Part shown: in pieces, positions 27,201 through 32,331 of the stretch | How positions within the stretch are numbered: position 1 is the stretch's first letter | How the letters are laid out: every line of letters starts with the position of its first letter | NCBI GenBank assembly: GCA_002320285.1 | Contig: DCKE01000005.1 | Coordinates: forward strand, 489,521-521,851 | DNA from: Flavobacteriaceae bacterium UBA1682 | GTDB lineage: Bacteria; Bacteroidota; Bacteroidia; Flavobacteriales; Flavobacteriaceae | Direction: 5' to 3' | Length of the DNA: 32,331 bases | Made by a program: the position numbers and the translations under genes | Notes under the pieces: generated by a model | Told to the model about the DNA's origin: nothing | The model's input: only the letters and a program-made list of their open reading frames with translations | Database searches by the model: none

Positions 27201-30200
27201 ACGTTTACCAATTTAACCTCTGTACCTACAGGAATATTTTTAGTTACCTTATAAATATACCCCCTAACTGGATCGATTCCTTCAAATGTAGCTACACCAG
27301 CAGGTACTAAATAATCATTTGGATTACCTACCATAGTCCAGTCAGCTGGAAATTTGAAGGCAAATCTATAATCCGTAGTAATCGCATCGGTATTACCGAA
27401 GTTACCTGAATTGACAGTAGAGAAATTATAAACAGCTCTTAGGTTAGCTCCTACGGTTAACACAGGATCTAAACGAACCTCATGTTTGTTAAGAACCATT
27501 TCAGGAAAAGCCGTAGAACCACCAGCAACGATAATTCTATTACCACTAGCAGAAGTTATACTTCCTTGTGGAAGTGCAGAACCACATACATTTTGCGCAG
27601 ATGGCAAAAATGAGATTCTCTGACCACTTCTAAATTCACAAGTTTCAATTTTAAACTCAACTTTTAATTGGATTCTCTCCAAGGTATTTAATGAAATACC
27701 ATTACCTAAAGTAATTACTAGGTCGGTTCCATTAATGACTGCATTAGCAGGATTTCCGTTAGCAAAAACAGCGCCCGGAGTGATATTACCTGTGAATACA
27801 GTACTATACTGAAAACTATTATTATACTTTAATCCAGGAGCAGTTGCTAAAGGAATACGAACACTTAAGTTTTTCACATTGGTATCTCCACCGTTGTGGA
27901 TTTGAACCGTATAGGATAATATATCACAAAATCCGTGTTGTGTATTGGCATTTGATTGATAAGCGATCGTAGTTTGTAAATTATTTTTCAATTGACTATA
28001 TGTCAATACTTTATTATTAATAACACAAACACCTGCGCTAACATTTGCTGGATAAGCCGTACAGCTATATCCAACTGGTATAGTCAAAGACTCAATATTA
28101 CAGTTGATCAGATTTGCTTTAATCAAATAGTAATTTGTAGTTGAAGCTGCAAAATCTCCTAATCTGTAAACATCCCCATTCGGTACAACAGCTACAAGCG
28201 GATTCGTTCCGTCGTAGTTATCTACTTTTTGAACCGATTGAATAACCAGATTACCTGCTTTTTTACCTAACCATACATTTGTAAAAGCTCTGGAGTCAGA
28301 TGTATTCGCAATTTTAACAACCCATGAAACCACTTGACCGTCTGGGCTCATCTCTCCATCTAAATTGTTGTTTGACAATTCAAGTGTTAAACTTCCAAAT
28401 CCGGTATTGTATTCTAATTGTTGTGTTTTTGTGAAAGGTGTTTTATCACCAGCTCCATCAACTACATCACCTTCTAGAGTAATGCCTATGGTTTGTACTA
28501 AAGCAGTTGCCGAAGGCTCACACTCAAATAAAGAAACCGTTGGAGTAATTTCGATCACAAAACCTTCATCAAGATTTTTATTAGCGGTCAAAGCCGAAAC
28601 AATCGTTTTTAAATCTAGTATATACGTACCGTTATTTACATTAAGTCCGGTGATAATAGCAGTATTATTAACACCCAACCAAGGTTGGTTTTTAATTTCC
28701 ACTCTAGCACCAGTTAATGTCAAAAATGCAGGAACTGTTAAAACAGCTTTTGTCGGCTCAAATAAATCGCGAAACTCGCCTTCAAACACACCGTCTTGTC
28801 TTGAAAAACCAAGAATTGACGAGGTGATTACGAATTTATTATCGCTATTACTACAAGTTGTGAAATTGGTTTTATTCCCTTTAATGTCAACGGTATTATT
28901 TACATAAAAACCAGTTGCTGTATAGGCTCTACCACAAATTTTCTCCACACCATTAGAATCGATCAAATACGATTTAGTCGGGAATTTTTTCAATCCCAGA
29001 GTCGATGTCTTCGCTTTAAACTGCATACCAAAACGCACTTTATCACCTTGAGCAAAAGTAATTAGTGTATTGGGTTGCGTCGCAAGATCAAACTGCAAAA
29101 CATAGTTGGTAGGATTTTCTACCACAGTCAGTCCATTAAACGGGAATTCAACACCCCCGCGTGTTACTACTAAGCTACCTGCAGTAGTTAACAACTGCAC
29201 ATTGGTGTCAGCATCTTTTTCTATTTGGAACTTTAGTTTTGTCCAAGCACCTGCTGAAGAAATGATTACATCAGAATCCTGATAAACCTCAAGTACATCC
29301 CCCGTTATAAAGGTTCGAACATTGGTGTCATTTTTATTTACACGAGTATTGCTCGGTACGCCAGCGGCATTCACGGCAAAGCCTAAAGTAGTTCTTTCTA
29401 GATCTGCTGAACGGTTGTGCAATCCATCGGCACATGGCCCTGCATCACAATAACCTAGTAAATCTACCTGATTACACTTAAAACTAACCGGTGCACATCC
29501 TGGATTTTTAATCAATTCCCCACCTATTTTATACCAAACATCTTGGATTTCTCCTGGATTTACTCCACCATCGCATAAGAAGTCAATAGGAAATTTCAGA
29601 CGACTGTTAGACAGGTTTAAATCTTCTCCAACTGGCCAAACCGCAGAACCATAGGTAAAGGTCAAACGATACTTATTCGCACCATCCGCAGAGGCAACGG
29701 CATTAACAGCGCTAGCACCTGTAAGTAATTTAATATCATTGATATTTGCCACAGTTAACATAGCAGATAACTCTATAGTAATATCGAATTTATCTCCAAT
29801 ATTTAAACCTGCGTGAGGAATAACGAAATTGGTAAATAAATAATCTGCACCATAAGGTTGCCCAGATACGATATCAATTTCGCCAATATTTAAACCTTCG
29901 TAGTTATAGGTAACAGCAGGACTTACCGTTTTTGTAGCGGTATAAGGTCCACCACAGCCACCTTCGAAGTCATAAGAAAGGCTGTAATAATTATCATTTG
30001 TTGTAAATGAAGTTGGTGCTGTATCACAGCTAGAAGCAGAAGGTGCTCCGTAAAACTGATCAAATTTCACCACTACAGTTTGATTCGGATCTAAAGTATT
30101 ATCAGCACTGATATTAACTTTAATTCGAGTCGGTTTACTTGCAGTTCCCTCAATTACGACAATGTCTGCCGGGCTTACTGCAACCCCACCTATAGTAATT

Positions 30201-31261
30201 GAATTGATATTAATATAGCCTTCAAGATCATTAGTTCCGATCTCAAAACCAACAGAAGAAGCCTCGGCATTACCCGTATTCTTAACATTCCAAGTATTGG
30301 TGTAGGTTTGATTAAAACAAGTTATTACCGGAGGAACCGCCGTCACTTCTAGTGAAGGTTTAAACGAATTGTCTATATTAATAATATGTTGAGCTGTTCC
30401 ATTCACATTAGAATTGGTACATTTCGTAGTACAACCATAATACACCTCATAGATTGTAGGTGATAAAGAACAGTTGGTAATTTTTACTTTTTCTTTAAAT
30501 GAAATCGTACCCCCTGTTGCTAGAGAGGAACCGGAAAAAGTTAATTTATTTGGATTAGTAGCATCTACTGTCCAACCCAAGGCAGAACCAAAGTCATAAG
30601 AAACCTGCGCCAATCCATTGCCCAATAAACGATCTAAAGTCAAAGTCGAGATTGCCCCATTACCTTGATTTCGAATCGTTACCGTACGTACAATTTCATC
30701 GCCTACTTTACCGGAGCTAACCGCTGGGTTGATCGATACCCTTAAAATGGCATAATCGATATTGATGATTTCACTAGTTCCACTTTGTGGATTTGTTGTA
30801 CATCCTGAAAATGTATAACTAACTACTTGTTGTTCTGGTGCCACTGTACTACCAATAACCGAGCACAACGCTTTTACGTTGTAGGTAACCACCATCTCTT
30901 CTGATGAAGGTCCAGCGGTAAGACTTGGTAGATTAACCGTAACTCCCTGTCCCGTTTCTCCTGTAACCGTTACGGTATTGCCGTTGGCTTTTACAGATCC
31001 CGTTTGCAGTTCAAAGCCTGTCGGAATCTCTATTTTCAATTTTCCTTGGCTACAAGCTCTACTACCCTTACCGATTCTTACCGTCAATTGTTGGTAATCA
31101 CCGCAAACACTAAGTAAAGGAACATTACTGTCCGTTTTTAGAGTCTGAGCAGTCGCACTAGTTACAAGCAGCAACATAAAAGAAAACAAAGCCACCATTG
31201 GAATGGGTACCCTGTTTCTAAAAATTGCAAGAAATCGCATTAGTGTAATTTTGTAATTCAT
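21263..31261 (-). CDS. Giant T9SS-exported surface adhesin with CHU_C (type B) C-terminus
   Basis: A 3332-residue cell-surface protein, first gene of an operon with PorP/SprF and PorE-like genes. A long signal peptide ends near residue 38 (TSATA). Residues about 40-1490 hold DUF11-like beta-sandwich repeats (for example TVTIRNQGNGAISTLTL). A linker around 1490-1583 follows. An HYR-like domain (about 1584-1672) precedes sixteen ~88-residue four-cysteine modules (1673-3075), each with xVEC, TDxCS/G, ACGxTG and TDACGN elements. Two more HYR-like domains follow. Residues about 3224-3332 are the gliding-motility-associated C-terminal domain (AVSANGDGNND, VEIYNRWGRLVY, LPTGTYFYIV), which directs T9SS export. 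ATG at 31261 is used; residue 8 is an alternative Met. A role in adhesion or gliding is inferred. Confidence 0.92.
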   Translation of the reverse strand: MNYKITLMRFLAIFRNRVPIPMVALFSFMLLLVTSATAQTLKTDSNVPLLSVCGDYQQLTVRIGKGSRACSQGKLKIEIPTGFELQTGSVKANGNTVTVTGETGQGVTVNLPSLTAGPSSEEMVVTYNVKALCSVIGSTVAPEQQVVSYTFSGCTTNPQSGTSEIINIDYAILRVSINPAVSSGKVGDEIVRTVTIRNQGNGAISTLTLDRLLGNGLAQVSYDFGSALGWTVDATNPNKLTFSGSSLATGGTISFKEKVKITNCSLSPTIYEVYYGCTTKCTNSNVNGTAQHIINIDNSFKPSLEVTAVPPVITCFNQTYTNTWNVKNTGNAEASSVGFEIGTNDLEGYININSITIGGVAVSPADIVVIEGTASKPTRIKVNISADNTLDPNQTVVVKFDQFYGAPSASSCDTAPTSFTTNDNYYSLSYDFEGGCGGPYTATKTVSPAVTYNYEGLNIGEIDIVSGQPYGADYLFTNFVIPHAGLNIGDKFDITIELSAMLTVANINDIKLLTGASAVNAVASADGANKYRLTFTYGSAVWPVGEDLNLSNSRLKFPIDFLCDGGVNPGEIQDVWYKIGGELIKNPGCAPVSFKCNQVDLLGYCDAGPCADGLHNRSADLERTTLGFAVNAAGVPSNTRVNKNDTNVRTFITGDVLEVYQDSDVIISSAGAWTKLKFQIEKDADTNVQLLTTAGSLVVTRGGVEFPFNGLTVVENPTNYVLQFDLATQPNTLITFAQGDKVRFGMQFKAKTSTLGLKKFPTKSYLIDSNGVEKICGRAYTATGFYVNNTVDIKGNKTNFTTCSNSDNKFVITSSILGFSRQDGVFEGEFRDLFEPTKAVLTVPAFLTLTGARVEIKNQPWLGVNNTAIITGLNVNNGTYILDLKTIVSALTANKNLDEGFVIEITPTVSLFECEPSATALVQTIGITLEGDVVDGAGDKTPFTKTQQLEYNTGFGSLTLELSNNNLDGEMSPDGQVVSWVVKIANTSDSRAFTNVWLGKKAGNLVIQSVQKVDNYDGTNPLVAVVPNGDVYRLGDFAASTTNYYLIKANLINCNIESLTIPVGYSCTAYPANVSAGVCVINNKVLTYSQLKNNLQTTIAYQSNANTQHGFCDILSYTVQIHNGGDTNVKNLSVRIPLATAPGLKYNNSFQYSTVFTGNITPGAVFANGNPANAVINGTDLVITLGNGISLNTLERIQLKVEFKIETCEFRSGQRISFLPSAQNVCGSALPQGSITSASGNRIIVAGGSTAFPEMVLNKHEVRLDPVLTVGANLRAVYNFSTVNSGNFGNTDAITTDYRFAFKFPADWTMVGNPNDYLVPAGVATFEGIDPVRGYIYKVTKNIPVGTEVKLVNVPLKYTANDDTTLSCEHNFGDVKVSIFQNIAVPTCVNPNLSCPNGIDQVLIEDEIPMVLPIDNMLMINPPQQTREICSPLVGGGQPTLADISFSNGYYLSWYENELDALAEVAQLPITTQLIHDRTYYVVNRFIAGGLCKSNLAAIKVLLKSNNLKATNIEFACSVDQKSYKMFVTLNGTAPYIATGTGAPGVFNGNVWTSESIDIGKPYDVTFENASLCTPLTITGIPPVCCTLQIACPANVEVLCGTSYDPSVTGIPTVVTACGNTTYEYADSAISNCVAGLRTFTRTFTVTDASGNVETCTQTISIKDLTAPVLNIPAANLSVECGTNTATALNNWLNSHGGAVATDACSAVTWTHNYTALTAGACVGTQSATVTFTATDACGNKVSTTAVFKVEDKTPPTISLQATDKTVECDGTDQTVALNKWLAEHGGATATDGCSTVTWTHNFTTWTAGACAGSKIATVVFTATDACGNASKTTATFAVVDTTAPVITVAPVNKTVECDGNGNLAEFNAWLANHAGATATDNCGAVTWTYLIEDTNTTCGKAGTIIVDFIAADSCGNKTFKQAVFIIKDTTAPIIDKEAKNLTIECGAEVDALNAWLNNHGGAISSDNCGTITWTHDYNGLTAACGNTGSALVTFTATDSCGNKSTTQATVKVEDKTPPVIVKQAQNLTIDCGPGMEDAIKNWLISSGHAVAQDNCGAVTWKHNYIGLTTRTCGVTGTALVTFTATDACGNEATTTATLKIENKIAPKIIKEAQNKIVECDGGNYRAALDIWLLSHGGAIVAETCSEVTWVNNFSTFSGGDTGTAEVTFVATDACGNTVSTTATYTIVDNTAPVFTVLPQNKTVECDGKGNLVEFQAWLDSHADAVATDACGAVTWSYLIEDTNTTCGKAGTVIVDFIAKDAFGNKTIKQGVFIIKDTTAPIMETLAKDLTIECGASVDALNAWLNNHGGAVSTDNCGTITWSHNYNGLTAACGTTGSAIVTFTATDSCGNKTETTATVKVVDTIAPTMVKEAQDLTVSCGADTAVTLNNWLISHGGAKAQDNCGAVTWKHDFTALTTTACGATGSALVTFTATDACGNEVVTKATYSVEDKTAPVMIKKAQNKTVECDGSGNTTELTAWLAANGGATATDSCSDLTWTNDYTSLAKSCGETGSVIVTFTATDACGNLVKTTATFTIVDTKAPVMTTLPKDGVVECDGAGNQDAFNTWLNSHAGAVAEDACSTQLTWSHNIVDTSNLCGKTKVTTVNFVVTDACGNATTKQASFTIADTTGPIMTTAATDLTMECGTSGNDRIATWLNNHGGATATEACGTVTWSHNYKGLTAACGATGNAEVVFTATDSCGNTTTTIATVRIVDTVAPTLTKEAQNLTVSCGTNTTEALNNWLINRGGAKATDTCSSVSWTNDYVSLTAACGSTGSALVTFTATDACGNTITTKATFTIEDKTAPVITKTAQNKTVECDGSGNNTELQAWLASQGGANATDSCSAVTWTNDYTSLNKACGATGNAEVTFTATDACGNKVSTTAVFTIIDTKAPVMTTSPQNEVVECDGKGNLDQYNAWIDNQGGAVVTDACSAVTWTHVVVETNNLCGKTKAITVNFIATDACGNSVSKQATFTTENTTGPQFEVQAKDLTVDCDGSGNANDLAAWLNTHAGAVAVNACSADFVWTNDFKGLDKACGSTGSTKVTFTVKDSCGNVSTTTATFTIVDKTAPVFTTNLPKDITLECSATIPDAAILNATDLCGTAEVSFTEQRVNGNCENNYQLVRTWTATDACGNAKTHVQTITIQDTTAPVFVDPLPAAVVFMKCEDLKDAPVITATDNCGKVTVAFNEEKVQGDCENKYSLLRTWTATDSCGNESIYTQTVHLSCEIEIYNAVSANGDGNNDALVLKGLNCYPGNTVEIYNRWGRLVYSTTNYNTNGNVFRGFANAKDVVSKEEKLPTGTYFYIVQYDYNVGNGQSEHMKQSGYIHLESN
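22037..26245 (-). repeat. Sixteen-module array with a four-module higher-order period
   Basis: Module starts on the minus strand: 26245, 25981, 25714, 25450, 25192, 24928, 24670, 24406, 24148, 23884, 23620, 23353, 23092, 22831, 22567 and 22303. Modules fall into subtypes by interface sequence and spacing, in the order C-D-A-B repeated four times. Type A (3, 7, 11, 15) has a CGK motif. Type B (4, 8, 12, mostly 16) has LNAWLNNHGGA and SCGNK/T. Type C (1, 5, 9, 13) has NNWL and ends in EDKTxP or similar. Type D (2, 6, 10, 14) ends in VDT/NxAPV. The four units are 1053, 1044, 1056 and 1056 bases long. Confidence 0.88.
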
Positions 31262-32331
31262 AAATTGTTTTTTTGTTTTTAATTAAATTCCTATCACCGT
31301 ATTTTTCGCGTGATTTCGGTGATTAATTGCTGATCCATTAGCTCGTCATTATTTTCATAAATTCATTTTAAAGGTTAAACACTCGTATACTAAAACATTC
31401 ATTAATTTTTAATTTAACTTCCCCTTTTTCGAATTCCTATCTAGAAAATTCGTATCTTTAGTGGATGCGGTATCGCCTAATTGTCGTAGACTTCTATTCG
31501 GTAGAAAATCTTATTTAATTGCGATTTACATAATTCAATTTTTACATTTTCGTCAGAAATTGCTAAGAAATTATAATACACTTTGTGTACTTTATAACAC
31601 AAGGTGAACTTTAAAACCTTTATTCTGGCTTTTAACTGGAGTAATAAAACTTTATATCAATCTTACATTTTGCTGTAGTGTTCAGTCCGTCTGAATTTTA
31701 CGATCGCAACAGCACTTTTATAAAAATGTATACACGTTGTTTGTTTTTATACTTTGCCCGTGCCAAATTCTATTTCCGATAATATTTTTGCAAAATTCTA
31801 ACAATCAGGTTGATAAAATGTTTCAAATAATTGAAACGGAATACACGCCAATTATTTGGAACATATTTTTTAAAAGTCTTTCATTTTAAAAATCCGAGGA
31901 ATGATAAGGGTTTAAAGAGTGGTTGTCCCAAAAAGGGAGGACATTTGGCTTCCCAGAAAAATAATTTTCAAATAAAAAAGCGATTTCAATGTTATTTTTC
32001 AGCTTTTTTTAAACATTTCCAGATTTTTATTTAGGCTAAATGCGATATAGAGTCATTTTACACCAATAATAATACACATAACACAATAAAAAACAGTAAA
32101 CAATATAAAAAAATCACAAATAAAGAGTTTATTCAATAAAAAAACGTACAAAATTTTGATAACATTGAATAATATAAAAATGTGGAATTATTCTACAACG
32201 ATAAGTACTTTTGATAAATATAAACGCGGAAAAAGCAGCAGGGATTTTTGTAGTAAAAGCACCTGCAAATCTTAAAAAAATAAATTAATCGCAAAATGTT
32301 AGAATTGCGGATTACACTCAAAGGATTACAC
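31262..32331. other. AT-rich region upstream of the adhesin operon, no gene supported
   Basis: 1070 bases to the window edge. Inverted repeats: ATCACCG / CGGTGAT (31293-31299, 31317-31323) in the probable adhesin leader; CACTTTGTGT / ACACAAGGTG (31579-31588, 31597-31606); TTCAG / CTGAA (31681-31685, 31691-31695); and GTTTCAA / TTGAAAC (31820-31826, 31831-31837). TATTTTTG (31783-31790) is a plus-strand -7 match, followed by a 23-codon frame from ATG 31818. A relatively GC-rich patch with TTGTCCCAAAAAGGGAGGAC sits near 31923. No TAnnTTTG box is seen on the minus strand near the adhesin start. Confidence 0.5.
31293..31323 (-). promoter_or_regulatory. Inverted repeat in the adhesin leader
   Basis: ATCACCG and CGGTGAT are perfect 7-bp arms separated by 17 bases, about 32 bases before the adhesin ATG. 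It could be an operator or an mRNA hairpin. Confidence 0.35.

Noticed and set aside
28365..28907. 180-codon plus-strand frame inside the adhesin gene
   Set aside because: It is antisense to a continuous, domain-rich 3332-codon frame. It has no start context, signal or family, and is a composition shadow.
31831..32034. 67-codon plus-strand frame near the window end
   Set aside because: It needs a TTG start, lies in low-complexity AT-rich sequence and matches nothing I recognise.

Overview
The window looks like a chromosomal segment of a Flavobacteriaceae-type member of the Bacteroidota (Flavobacterium/Myroides-like; the genus cannot be fixed from sequence alone). Support: AT-rich DNA, Bacteroidota promoter motifs (TAnnTTTG), few Shine-Dalgarno sequences, a PorP/SprF protein, a type A Por secretion tail and a gliding-motility-type (CHU_C, type B) C-terminal domain. 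The last three are hallmarks of the type IX secretion system (T9SS). No rRNA, tRNA, CRISPR array or intact insertion sequence was found.

Layout. 1-2.8 kb, minus strand: a HupE/UreJ-like membrane protein, a dCMP deaminase and an S41 C-terminal processing peptidase. 2.9-6.2 kb: a TerB-like protein (+), class I fructose-1,6-bisphosphatase (-), and an SSAT-like acetyltransferase abutting an aspartate kinase (+). Strong bidirectional terminators separate the convergent pairs. 6.3-12.8 kb, minus strand, is accessory: a T9SS cargo protein with a type A tail, a small lipoprotein, a large lipoprotein with a zincin HELTH motif, and a lipobox-TPR-transmembrane-LuxR regulator. Hairpin-rich intergenic DNA lies between them. 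13.0-17.1 kb, plus strand: a 1137-residue putative outer-membrane barrel of unknown function and a 2H phosphoesterase. 17.2-31.3 kb, minus strand: a stand-alone OmpA-like protein, preceded by an operon of a 3332-residue adhesin, a PorP/SprF protein and a PorE-like TPR/propeller/OmpA protein. 31.3-32.3 kb has no convincing gene.

How the genes work together. The 18.4-31.3 kb operon reads as a self-contained surface system: a T9SS type B cargo adhesin, the SprF-like partner such cargos need, and a periplasmic OmpA-family protein that can grip peptidoglycan. The adhesin is the most striking object. Its C-terminal part holds sixteen ~88-residue four-cysteine modules, and these are not a simple tandem array. 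They fall into four subtypes in strict order (C-D-A-B), so the real unit is ~350 residues (~1.05 kb), present four times. Two neighbouring modules have each lost a different one of the four conserved cysteines.

The 5' region is ordinary housekeeping. The 7.8-16.4 kb stretch (metalloprotease-like lipoprotein, membrane-spanning one-component regulator, orphan barrel) is the least understood part.
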